Positions 1 through 7,321 of a DNA stretch of 25,469 bases are shown here, piece after piece. Numbering within the stretch: the stretch's first letter is position 1; the number at the start of each line of letters is the position of its first letter. A program made the translations under genes and the position numbers. The notes beneath the pieces were generated by a model. It saw only the letters and a program-made list of their open reading frames with translations, was not told where the DNA came from and made no database searches. The stretch is from Chloroflexota bacterium (GTDB taxonomy: Bacteria; Chloroflexota; UBA6077): assembly GCA_021806765.1 (NCBI GenBank), contig JAJZQR010000055.1:1-25469 (forward strand), in the 5' to 3' direction.

Positions 1-70
1 TGGCAGGGATGTTAAAGGTACGGTCCCAGTCGAACAAGGGGAGGTCTCGAAGGGGGAGCGCGCTAAGCAT
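1..70 (-). CDS. possible 5' end of a divergent gene leaving the left edge (partial)
   Basis: Read on the minus strand, an ATG at 70 opens a stop-free frame of 23 codons to the window edge, beginning MLSALPLRDLPLFDWD. About three quarters of its third codon positions are G or C, as expected for a gene in this genome. The same stretch read on the plus strand is also open (2-79, ending at a TGA), so coding on the other strand cannot be excluded. No clear ribosome binding site precedes the ATG, and a repeat shared with the nuoG/nuoH gap begins at base 71. I do not recognise a family in so few residues. If real, it would be transcribed divergently from the nuo operon. Confidence 0.25.
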   Translation of the reverse strand, partial: MLSALPLRDLPLFDWDRTFNIPA

Positions 71-115
71 CTGGCCTGAGATCGCGTATACAATTCGTCG
101 TCATGCCCGCGAAGG
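71..115. repeat. dispersed repeat, copy 1 (second copy at 7118-7162)
   Basis: This 45-bp stretch matches 7118-7162 with five mismatches, starting ctggcctgagatcgcgt in both. In the second copy the sequence continues into a long palindrome. Here it breaks off after the 'tcatgcccgcg' core, so this looks like a truncated copy of the same element. It lies upstream of the nuoA promoter. Confidence 0.75.
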
Positions 116-135
116 ATGCACGATTCCAAACTTGG

Positions 136-144
136 TGTTATAAT
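136..144 (+). promoter_or_regulatory. extended -10 promoter of the nuo operon
   Basis: The sequence TGTTATAAT is a perfect extended -10 (TGn followed by TATAAT at 139-144). The -35 region around 116-122 matches TTGACA poorly, which is typical when an extended -10 is used. Transcription would start near 151, giving an untranslated leader of about 78 nt before the nuoA ATG. It is the only such element in this gap, which lies immediately before the 14-gene operon. The assignment is from sequence only. Confidence 0.55.
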
Positions 145-228
145 TCACGACCGCGTGGCCCGGGTGCGCTGGCGCGCCGGGAGGTGCAGCCGAGGCACCA
201 GCTTCAGGCCACTAATGATGGTGGTGTC

Positions 229-575
229 ATGCCTGCGCAGTATGTTCCCATAGCTATTCTGTTCTGGACCCTTGCGGCTCTCACCCTGGTCATCCTCGCC
301 CTGACCCGCTTGCTTGGGCCGTACCATCCGAATCCTTCGAAAACCCTGCCCTACGAGAGCGGCATCCGTCCCCTTATGCCCGCCCGGAGGCGGTTCCACG
401 TCAAGTTCACCCTGGTGGCGATGCTGTTCATCCTCTTCGACATCGAAGTCGTCTTCCTCTACCCGTTCGCCGTGATCATGCGTCAACTGAAGCTGTTCGG
501 CCTCGTAGAGGTGCTGGCTTTCGTCCTGGTGCTGCTGGTGGGTTACTTCTACGTGTGGAAGAAAGGGGCCTTCGA

Positions 576-585
<10 letters not shown>
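229..585 (+). CDS. nuoA: NADH-quinone oxidoreductase subunit A
   Basis: This is a small three-helix membrane subunit of respiratory complex I. It helps anchor the peripheral arm next to NuoH and NuoJ at the quinone-site end. The 118 residues match the usual family length. Family signatures are YESGI before the first loop, [12 protein letters not shown] in the second helix, and a C-terminal [14 protein letters not shown] with the conserved Glu of LVEVLAF in helix 3. The frame is open back to 103, but the extra 42 codons do not resemble NuoA and overlap the promoter, so the ATG at 229 is preferred. The Shine-Dalgarno is weak. The gene is first in a complete nuoA-N operon, and its last 10 nt overlap the preferred nuoB start. 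Confidence 0.95.
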
Positions 586-1041
<456 letters not shown>

Positions 1042-1055
<14 letters not shown>

Positions 1056-1584
1056 GGAGATGGTGCAGGCGATCGCCTCGGCGATTGGGGAGGGGCTGCT
1101 GGGTACCGACGCGGACCGCGCCGGAACGCCGATCCTGATCGTGGATCGCGCCTCCATCCAGCAGGCGTGCCGCCTCCTGCGGGACGGTGAGGGGAAGTTC
1201 GTCCATCTGTCGGGGGTTTGGGGTGTCGATTATCTGGGGATGGGGCTGGAGCCGCGCTTCGCGGTGGTCTACAACCTCTACTCCCCCTCCTTGCGGCAAC
1301 GGGTTGCTCTAAAGGTGCCTCTGGAAGAGGACGACGCCGTCCTACCGTCGGTGGTGGGGCTGTTCCCCACGGCCAACTGGCACGAGCGGGAGACCTTCGA
1401 CATGTACGGCATCCGGTTCGAGGGGCACCCCAACCTGACCAGGATACTGATGCCGGAAGATGCCACCTTCCATCCGCTGCGGAAGGATGTGCCTCTGGGC
1501 GGTGAAGAGATAGAGTTCACCCACAACACGGACCGGCTCCGCCGGCAGCGGGCGGGCGAATCTCCGGAAGTGAGTCGAAACTAG
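1042..1584 (+). CDS. nuoC: NADH-quinone oxidoreductase subunit C
   Basis: This is the 30-kDa-type subunit of the hydrophilic arm of complex I. It has no cofactor and packs against NuoD and NuoI. The 180-residue protein shows the family signature [20 protein letters not shown] followed by [25 protein letters not shown], which is the conserved C-terminal half. It is a separate NuoC rather than the NuoCD fusion of enterobacteria. The ATG at 1042 is preceded by GAGGGAG at good spacing and overlaps the end of nuoB. The stop is one base before the nuoD ATG, so the two are almost certainly cotranslated. Confidence 0.95.
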
Positions 1585-1585
1585 G

Positions 1586-2779
1586 ATGGCGAACGAGCCT
1601 CAGTTGCTTCCCGAAGATGAAGTGATGCTCCTCAACATGGGGCCTCAGCACCCGGCCACCCACGGTGTGCTGCGGTTGGTGCTGGCCCTGGATGGCGAGG
1701 TGATCAGGGAGTGCACGCCGGTTATCGGCTACCTGCATTCGGGTTTCGAGAAGACTTACGAGAACAAGAAGTACCAGCAGGGCGTGACCCTGACCGACCG
1801 CATGGACTACCTCAATCCCCTGGGGAACAACCTGGCCTTCGCCCTGGCCGTGGAGAAGTTGCTGGGCGTCGAGGCCCCGCCCCGGGCGCAGGTGGCCCGT
1901 GTGCTGCTGGCCGAGTTGACCCGCATCCAGAGCCACCTGGTGGGGCTCGGATCCAACGGCCTCGACCTGGGCGCCTCGAGCCCCATCATGTACGCCTTCC
2001 GGGACCGGGAGATCATCCTGGACATCTTCGAGTTGATCTCCGGCCAGCGGATGATGACCAGCTACATCCGTCCCGGCGGCCTGGCCAAAGATTTGCCGCC
2101 GGGTTTCGAGGAGGCGGTTCAGAAGTTCATCGACTACTTCCCCGATAAGCTGGCCGAGTACCACAGGCTGCTGACCCGCAACCCCATATGGCTGGACCGC
2201 ATGGTGGGGGTCGGGCAGTTGACGGCCGAGCAGTGTGTCGCGCTGGGGGTTACGGGGCCGATGCTGCGGGCGGCGGGGGAGCCCCGAGACCTCAGAAGAG
2301 AGATGCCCTACTGCGGGTACGAGAGCTACGACTTCGAGGTCGTGACCCGCACGGAGGGCGACTGCTACGCCCGCTACCTGGTCAGGATGGACGAGATGCG
2401 GGAGAGCCTGAAGATCGTGCAGCAGGCGCTGAACCGCATTCCCGAGGGGCCCTACGTGGTGGAGGACTTCAAGCATGCCCTCCCTCCGAAGCAGTTGATC
2501 TCGGATAACATGGAGGCGTTGATCCACCACTTCAAGCTGGCCACGGAGGGCTACAAGGTGCCGGCCGGCGAGGTGTACTCGGCCATCGAGTCGCCTCGGG
2601 GTGAGTTGGGCTTCTACATCCTGGCCGACGGGAGCGGTAAACCCTACCGGGTGCACGTGAGGACGCCCTCCTTCACCAACCTGCAGAGCCTTCCGGTCAT
2701 GGCGAAGGGGGGCTACATCGCCGACGTGGTAAACATGATCGCCGCCATCGATCCGATTATGGGGGATGTGGACAGATAG
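1586..2779 (+). CDS. nuoD: NADH-quinone oxidoreductase subunit D
   Basis: NuoD is the 49-kDa subunit that forms most of the quinone-binding pocket beneath cluster N2. It descends from the large subunit of [NiFe] hydrogenases but lacks the nickel-binding cysteines. The 397-residue product begins with the hallmark LLNMGPQHPATHGVLRLVL, followed by IGYLHSGFEKTYE and TDRMDYLNPLGNN, and ends GDVDR as the family usually does. The Tyr and His expected in the quinone pocket fall in the early HPATHG and DRMDY segments. The ATG at 1586 follows the nuoC stop by one base. The TAG stop shares its G with the GTG start of nuoE. Confidence 0.96.
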   Translation: MANEPQLLPEDEVMLLNMGPQHPATHGVLRLVLALDGEVIRECTPVIGYLHSGFEKTYENKKYQQGVTLTDRMDYLNPLGNNLAFALAVEKLLGVEAPPRAQVARVLLAELTRIQSHLVGLGSNGLDLGASSPIMYAFRDREIILDIFELISGQRMMTSYIRPGGLAKDLPPGFEEAVQKFIDYFPDKLAEYHRLLTRNPIWLDRMVGVGQLTAEQCVALGVTGPMLRAAGEPRDLRREMPYCGYESYDFEVVTRTEGDCYARYLVRMDEMRESLKIVQQALNRIPEGPYVVEDFKHALPPKQLISDNMEALIHHFKLATEGYKVPAGEVYSAIESPRGELGFYILADGSGKPYRVHVRTPSFTNLQSLPVMAKGGYIADVVNMIAAIDPIMGDVDR

Positions 2780-3306
2780 TGGCAGGGCTGCTTTCCGAAC
2801 AAACCAAGGCTGAGATCCGAGCTGCCGTGCAGAAGTATCCTGAGCGGCGCTCGGCTTCCATAGCGGCGCTCAGGGCCGCCCAGTACCAGTTGGGCTGGCT
2901 GTCGCCGGAGGTGGTCGAAGAGGTAGGGGCGGTGCTGGACCTGGACTCCAACGGTCTCTACCAGCTGGTCACCTTCTACGATATGTTCTACGACCACCCG
3001 GTGGGCAGCTACGTCCTGGGGGTGTGCAACAACCTGTCCTGCTACCTGCGGGGGAGCGACCGGTTGCTGGAGCACCTTCAGGAGAAGCTGGGAATAGGCC
3101 CCGACGAGACGACTCCCGATGGAGTGTTCACCCTCAGAACCGTGGAGTGCCTGGCGGCCTGTGGCAACGCCCCGGTGATGGTGGTGAACGAGGACTACTA
3201 CGAGAAGCTGACCCACGAGGCCGTGGACCGGCTCCTCGAGGAACTGCGGGCGAAGGCCCAGCGAGACGGGGTGACGGGGAGACGGGGAGACGGGGAGATC
3301 GGGTGA
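2779..3306 (+). CDS. nuoE: NADH-quinone oxidoreductase subunit E
   Basis: NuoE is the thioredoxin-fold [2Fe-2S] subunit (cluster N1a) that pairs with NuoF in the NADH-oxidising module. Ligands are Cys83 and Cys88 (CNNLSC) and Cys124 and Cys128 (CLAAC). The helical N-terminal half has the usual LGWLSPEVVEEVG and VTFYDMF segments. The start is a GTG at 2779 whose first base is the last base of nuoD. The last 13 or so residues (QRDGVTGRRGDGEIG region) are not family sequence. They are encoded by an 8-bp tandem repeat (gacgggga units, 3265-3312), so the natural C-terminus has been replaced or extended by repeat DNA. The core ends near residue 160, so function should be unaffected. Confidence 0.95.
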   Translation: MAGLLSEQTKAEIRAAVQKYPERRSASIAALRAAQYQLGWLSPEVVEEVGAVLDLDSNGLYQLVTFYDMFYDHPVGSYVLGVCNNLSCYLRGSDRLLEHLQEKLGIGPDETTPDGVFTLRTVECLAACGNAPVMVVNEDYYEKLTHEAVDRLLEELRAKAQRDGVTGRRGDGEIG

Positions 3307-3312
3307 CAGGGA
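3265..3312 (+). repeat. 8-bp tandem repeat at the 3' end of nuoE
   Basis: The unit gacgggga occurs from 3265 as gacggggt, then three exact copies to 3296, then two degenerate copies (gatcgggt, gacaggga) to 3312. The unit is not a multiple of three, so each change in copy number would shift the reading frame. The stop codon of nuoE lies inside the array. Confidence 0.85.
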
Positions 3313-3316
3313 GGCT

Positions 3317-3337
3317 CCCTCTCCCTCTGGGAGAGGG
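3317..3337. repeat. palindromic intergenic element in the nuoE-nuoF gap
   Basis: A perfect 9-bp stem (ccctctccc / gggagaggg) closes on a 3-nt tct loop, followed by gttagggtgaggg. I recognise the combination as a dispersed repeat found in many bacterial genomes rather than a terminator, since no T-run follows and the operon continues. Confidence 0.6.
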
Positions 3338-3363
3338 TTAGGGTGAGGGCTGGATCACACCGA

Positions 3364-3380
3364 ACTCAGCACTCAGCACT
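3364..3380. repeat. 17-bp repeat, inverted partner of 4668-4684
   Basis: The sequence actcagcactcagcact is the exact reverse complement of 4668-4684 on the far side of nuoF. It is built of two overlapping 'actcagc' units. It lies just upstream of the nuoF start within the 90-bp E/F gap. Confidence 0.8.
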
Positions 3381-3396
3381 GATAGGACGTACAGCG

Positions 3397-4689
3397 GTGA
3401 CCGAAAAGATCCTGTTCCGCAATATGGGGATCCCGAACTCCTGGGAGATCGACGTGTACGAGTCCCGGGGGGGATACGAGGGCTTGAGGAAGGCATTCGA
3501 GCACACCCCGGCCGAGGTCATCGAGATCGTGAAGGCTTCCGGCCTGCGGGGGCGCGGCGGCGCCGGTTTCCCCGCTGGCATGAAATGGAGCTTCGTGCCC
3601 AAGGACCCGGGCCTTCAGAGGTATCTGACCTGCAACTGCGACGAGAGCGAGCCGGGCACCTTCAAGGACCGGCAGTTGGTGGAGAACGATCCCCATCAGC
3701 TGATCGAGGGCATCGTCATCGCCTGCTACGCCTTCGATGCCTCCAGGGCCTTCATTTACATAAGGGGGGAGCTGGCGTTCGGCGCGCGCCGTCTGGAGCG
3801 GGCCATAGCGCAGGCCTACGAGAGGGGATACCTGGGGAAGAACATCCTGGGGAGCGGCTTCTCCTTGGATCTGGTCCTCTCCCGGGGTGCGGGGGCCTAC
3901 ATCTGCGGCGAAGAGACGGCGCTGCTGGAGTCGCTGGAGGGGAACCGCCCGATGCCCCGGTCAAGGCCACCCTTCCCGGCGGTGGTCGGGCTCTACGGCA
4001 AACCTACGGTCATCAACAACGTCGAGACCCTGTCGAACGTCCCCCACATCCTGAAGAATGGCGCCGAGTGGTACAACTCCATCGGGATGCCGCCGCGGAA
4101 CACGGGGACCAAGATCTACTGCCTGAGCGGTCGCGTCAACAAGCCTGGCAACTACGAGTTGCCCCTGAGCACGACGGCCAGGGAGTTGATCTACGAGCAC
4201 GGCGGCGGCGTGGTCGACGGGAAGGCCATCAAGGCCTTCATCCCCGGCGGCACCTCGGCCCCTATGTTGGGTCCCGACATGCTCGACCTGAAGCTGGACT
4301 TCGACTCGGTGGCCCAGGCGGGCTCCATGTTGGGCTCAGCCGCCGTGATCGTGATGGACGAGACGGTCTGCATCCCCCACGCCGTGGCCAGGATGGTGGA
4401 GTTCTACGAGCACGAGTCCTGTGGTAAGTGCACCCCCTGCCGCGAAGGGGTTCGATGGCTGAACAAGATCCTCCACAGGATCGTGAACGGGCATGGCCGG
4501 GAGGGCGACATCGACCTCCTTCTGGACGTGTGCGACAACATCGCCGGTGGCAAGACCCTGTGTGGTCTTGGCGACGCGGCGACCAACCCGGTGAGAAGCG
4601 GGATCAAGCTGTTCCGCGGGGAGTTCGAGTACCACATCCAGCACGGCCGCTGCATGGTGGGGAACGAAGTGCTGAGTGCTGAGTCCTGA
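3397..4689 (+). CDS. nuoF: NADH-quinone oxidoreductase subunit F
   Basis: NuoF binds NADH and FMN and carries cluster N3. It is the electron entry point of complex I. The glycine-rich NADH/FMN site is GLRGRGGAGFPAG (residues 49-61), followed by CNCDESEPGTFKDR and GAYICGEETALLESLEG. N3 ligands are Cys342, Cys345 and Cys348 in ESCGKCTPC, plus Cys389 in KTLCGLGD. The frame is open from 3343, but its first 18 codons are repeat DNA. The GTG at 3397 (TEKILFRNMG) gives 430 residues and has AGGA about 10 nt upstream. The last residues, VLSAES, come from the flanking 17-bp repeat rather than from family sequence. The gene is bounded by repeats on both sides, unlike its tightly packed upstream neighbours. 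Confidence 0.95.
   Translation: MTEKILFRNMGIPNSWEIDVYESRGGYEGLRKAFEHTPAEVIEIVKASGLRGRGGAGFPAGMKWSFVPKDPGLQRYLTCNCDESEPGTFKDRQLVENDPHQLIEGIVIACYAFDASRAFIYIRGELAFGARRLERAIAQAYERGYLGKNILGSGFSLDLVLSRGAGAYICGEETALLESLEGNRPMPRSRPPFPAVVGLYGKPTVINNVETLSNVPHILKNGAEWYNSIGMPPRNTGTKIYCLSGRVNKPGNYELPLSTTARELIYEHGGGVVDGKAIKAFIPGGTSAPMLGPDMLDLKLDFDSVAQAGSMLGSAAVIVMDETVCIPHAVARMVEFYEHESCGKCTPCREGVRWLNKILHRIVNGHGREGDIDLLLDVCDNIAGGKTLCGLGDAATNPVRSGIKLFRGEFEYHIQHGRCMVGNEVLSAES
4668..4684. repeat. 17-bp repeat, inverted partner of 3364-3380
   Basis: The sequence agtgctgagtgctgagt is the perfect reverse complement of 3364-3380, and related gctgagtgct units continue to 4696 and again at 4771-4781. It overlaps the last codons of nuoF and supplies its C-terminal residues. 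Confidence 0.8.
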
Positions 4690-4708
4690 GTGCTGAGGGC
4701 AGAGTAGT

Positions 4709-4767
4709 GTAGGGGCGGACGTCCCTGTCCGCCCTGGCCTCGGGCCGGCAGAGACGCCGGCCCCTAC
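4709..4767. repeat. compound palindrome (two hairpins inside an outer stem) between nuoF and nuoG
   Basis: The outer arms gtaggggc (4709-4716) and gcccctac (4760-4767) are perfectly complementary. Between them lie two hairpins: ggcggac/gtccgcc (4714-4733), and gggccggc/gccggccc with a 6-nt loop (4742-4763). The outer and inner arms overlap partly, so the two folds compete. This looks like a dispersed REP-like or small non-autonomous element. It is not a T-tailed terminator, and the operon continues after it. Confidence 0.7.
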
Positions 4768-4794
4768 AGGAGCTGAGTGCTAGGGGAGCGCAGG

Positions 4795-7113
4795 TTGGCA
4801 GATCTGGTAAAGGTAACGATCGATGGACGCGAGGCGCTGGTACCGAAAGGTACCCTGCTCACTGATGCCGCCAAGCAGGTGGGCATAGATATCCCCGTCT
4901 TCTGCTACCAAGAGAAGATGCATCCGGTGGGCGCCTGCCGCATGTGCCTGGTGGAGATAGAGAAGGTCCCGCGGCTGCAGACGGCCTGCACCACGCCGGT
5001 CACCGACGGCATGGTGGTGAAGACCGACACCCCCGCGGTGGTGAAGGCGCGCAAGGGGGTTCTGGAGTTTCTTCTGACCAACCACCCCCTGGACTGCCCC
5101 GTTTGCGACAAGGGCGGCGAGTGCCCCCTGCAGGACACGACCTTCAAGTACGCCTCGGATAGGTCCCGCTTCGGCGAGGAGAAGCGCCACTTCGAGAAGC
5201 CGATCCGGCTCAGCCCGCTCATCGTCCTGGATCGCGAGCGGTGCATCCTGTGCACCCGCTGCGTGCGCTTCCAGCGGGAGATCGCTGGGGACGAGACCCT
5301 CACCCTGATCAACCGGGGTTCCCGCAGCTACGTCGGGGTGATGCCCGGCCGGGTCTTCGACTCGCCCTTCTCGGGCAACACCATCGAGTTGTGCCCGGTG
5401 GGTGCCCTGACCAGCGCGAAGTTCCGATTCAAGGCCCGCTCCTGGGAGCTGAAGAAGACCCCCAGCATCTGCGCCCAGTGCAGCGTCGGGTGCAACATCA
5501 AGGTGGAGTCCCGCGCCGACGTGGTGCTTCGGCTCACCTCCCGGGAGAACGCAGGCGTGGACGACGGCTGGCTGTGCGACCGGGGTCGGTTCACCTACGA
5601 GTACCTCAACGACCCGGGCCGTCTGGTCACCCCCTTCGTCCGAAGGAGTGGGAAACTGGTGCCGGCCACCTGGGAAGAGGCCCTGGAGACGGTGGTCAGG
5701 CGCCTGCGCCAGATCAAGCTGGCGAACGGCGGCCAGGCCCTCGGCGGGTTGATCTCGGCCGGGGCCACCAACGAGGAGCTGTACCTCTTCCAGAAGCTGT
5801 TCCGGGGTGTCCTGGGGAGCAACAATCTGGATTACGGCCTCCACGGCGCCTATACGGCGCCCGAGGTTGGGCCGGATGCTGCCAGCGGCACTATAGCCAG
5901 CCTGGAATCGGCCCAGGTGATCCTGCTGGCGGGCGCCGACCCCATCGACCAGCAGCCCGTACTGGACCTTCGATTGAAGAAGGCGGTTCGCCGAAAGGGC
6001 GCGAAGCTGGTCGGCGTAGGGTCGAAGAGCACCGACCTGGCGAAGCTGGGCAACCCGTGGCTTCGGGTCCCCGAGGGGGCCGAGGCGGCCGTGGTGAATG
6101 GGATCCTGCGGATGATCCTGGCGGAGAGCCTGGCGGGCGACGCCGCGGAGGGGCGGCTGGGCGATCGGTACGACGAGGTAGCTCGTGCCGTGGCCTCCTA
6201 CACTCCCGAGAAGGTTCAGGAGATCGCCGGTGTCTCGCCAGAAACCTTGAGGTCGGTGGCCCAGCTGCTGGTTTCGACCACCAGGCTGGCCATCCTGTTC
6301 CCTCGTCCGTTGCCGGGGGCCCCCGCTGGACTGCAGGAGGCCTGCGGCCGACTGGCGCAGGTCACGGGCAGCCTGCTGGAGCAGGGCGGAGACCTCTACC
6401 CCCTTGGAACCGAGAGCAACTCCCAGGGTGCTATCGACATGGGACTTCTGCCGAAGCTGCTGCCCGGCCAGGAGCGGCTCAGCAAGGAGAACCTGGATCG
6501 TCTGGAGAAGCTCTGGGGTCTTCGGCCGCCCGCCGAGCCCGGCCTGACGGGACTGCAGATGGTGGATGCCGCGGCCGAGGGCCGTCTCAAGGCCCTCTTC
6601 GTGGCCGGACTGGACCCCGCCGGACATACGGACGCCGATCGGGTGAAGGAGGCGCTGTCCCACCTGGACCTGCTGGTGGTGCAGGACATCTTCATGACGC
6701 CCACCGCTCAGGTGGCCGACGTGGTGTTGCCGGCGGCGGCCTTCGCCGAGAAAGAGGGCACCTTCACCAACCTGGAGCGCCGGGTGCAGCGGTTGCAGGC
6801 TGCGGTGTCCGCACCAGGCGAGGCCAGGTCCGGCTGGCAGATCCTGGCGGACGTGGCCCGAGGGCTGGGTGCCGGCTGGGGCTACGGCCGGGTCGAGGAG
6901 ATCTTCGACGAGATTGCCGCCGCGGCTCCCGCCTACGGAGGCCTGAACTGGCGAAAGCTGGGGACCTACGGCAGGCGATGGAATTACCCGGGGGCTGAGG
7001 ATGTGGACGCCTCGCGCAACGGGCACGAGCGCGCCCTCTGGTACCAGCCCGTTCGCCGGGACGAACAGGATGGACAGGATAATCAGGATAGGGAGACTAC
7101 CCGTAAAGCCTAA
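4795..7113 (+). CDS. nuoG: NADH-quinone oxidoreductase subunit G
   Basis: NuoG is the large iron-sulfur subunit that relays electrons from NuoF to NuoI. In the 772-residue product the N-terminal ferredoxin domain holds N1b (Cys37, 48, 51, 65). The next cluster, N5, has the His97-Cys101-Cys104-Cys110 pattern, and N4 uses Cys150, 153, 156 and 200. A further CxxCxxxCx27C set (Cys226, 229, 233, 261) matches the off-path N7 cluster kept only in some bacteria. The rest is the molybdopterin-enzyme-like domain without cofactor role. I chose the TTG at 4795 (ADLVKVTIDG) because AGGGGAG precedes it. A GTG at 4777 lies within repeat DNA. The tail DEQDGQDNQDRE is encoded by 9-bp repeats beginning at 7066. 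Confidence 0.94.
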   Translation: MADLVKVTIDGREALVPKGTLLTDAAKQVGIDIPVFCYQEKMHPVGACRMCLVEIEKVPRLQTACTTPVTDGMVVKTDTPAVVKARKGVLEFLLTNHPLDCPVCDKGGECPLQDTTFKYASDRSRFGEEKRHFEKPIRLSPLIVLDRERCILCTRCVRFQREIAGDETLTLINRGSRSYVGVMPGRVFDSPFSGNTIELCPVGALTSAKFRFKARSWELKKTPSICAQCSVGCNIKVESRADVVLRLTSRENAGVDDGWLCDRGRFTYEYLNDPGRLVTPFVRRSGKLVPATWEEALETVVRRLRQIKLANGGQALGGLISAGATNEELYLFQKLFRGVLGSNNLDYGLHGAYTAPEVGPDAASGTIASLESAQVILLAGADPIDQQPVLDLRLKKAVRRKGAKLVGVGSKSTDLAKLGNPWLRVPEGAEAAVVNGILRMILAESLAGDAAEGRLGDRYDEVARAVASYTPEKVQEIAGVSPETLRSVAQLLVSTTRLAILFPRPLPGAPAGLQEACGRLAQVTGSLLEQGGDLYPLGTESNSQGAIDMGLLPKLLPGQERLSKENLDRLEKLWGLRPPAEPGLTGLQMVDAAAEGRLKALFVAGLDPAGHTDADRVKEALSHLDLLVVQDIFMTPTAQVADVVLPAAAFAEKEGTFTNLERRVQRLQAAVSAPGEARSGWQILADVARGLGAGWGYGRVEEIFDEIAAAAPAYGGLNWRKLGTYGRRWNYPGAEDVDASRNGHERALWYQPVRRDEQDGQDNQDRETTRKA

Positions 7114-7283
7114 TCCTCTGGCCTGAGATCGCGTGGACAATCCGCCGTCATGCCCGCGCAGGCGGGCATCCAGGGTTCTCTCCGCGCGGTGGTGCCCTGG
7201 ACCCCCGCTTTCGCGGGGGTGACGAAGGGCAGACCATCTGGGGTCGGCTGCATAGTCCTATTCATCCTGTGTATCCTGTGTTC
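7066..7283. repeat. 218-bp inverted-repeat element spanning the end of nuoG and the nuoG-nuoH gap
   Basis: The left border is three 9-bp units (caggatgga, caggataat, caggatagg; 7066-7092). The right border is three units of the reverse-complement type (cctattcat, cctgtgtat, cctgtgttc; 7257-7283). Inside, 7118-7162 repeats 71-115, and an imperfect palindrome has 29-nt arms at 7147-7175 and 7195-7223 with six mismatches. The palindrome resembles the widespread gtcattcccgcg...cgcgggaatgac dispersed repeat. No transposase is present, so this is a non-autonomous or composite repeat. It fills most of the 208-bp G/H gap, and nuoG stops inside it at 7113. Confidence 0.75.
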
Positions 7284-7321
7284 GCCCACTCAAGAACAGT
7301 TTGAGGAGTATTTAGCGTCGG

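Noticed and set aside
1586..2779. NuoD as a hydrogenase large subunit
   Set aside because: The nickel-binding CxxC pairs are absent and the gene is embedded in a full nuo operon.
3265..4781. A CRISPR-like array from the repeats around nuoF
   Set aside because: The repeats are short tandem units and palindromes without unique spacers of even length, and no cas genes are present.
4780..7140. A 786-codon open frame antisense to nuoG
   Set aside because: It mirrors the nuoG frame codon for codon, has no domain sense and is a typical shadow of a GC-rich gene.
7147..7223. An intrinsic terminator between nuoG and nuoH
   Set aside because: The palindrome has no T-run, and the nuo operon clearly continues. 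It fits a dispersed repeat better.
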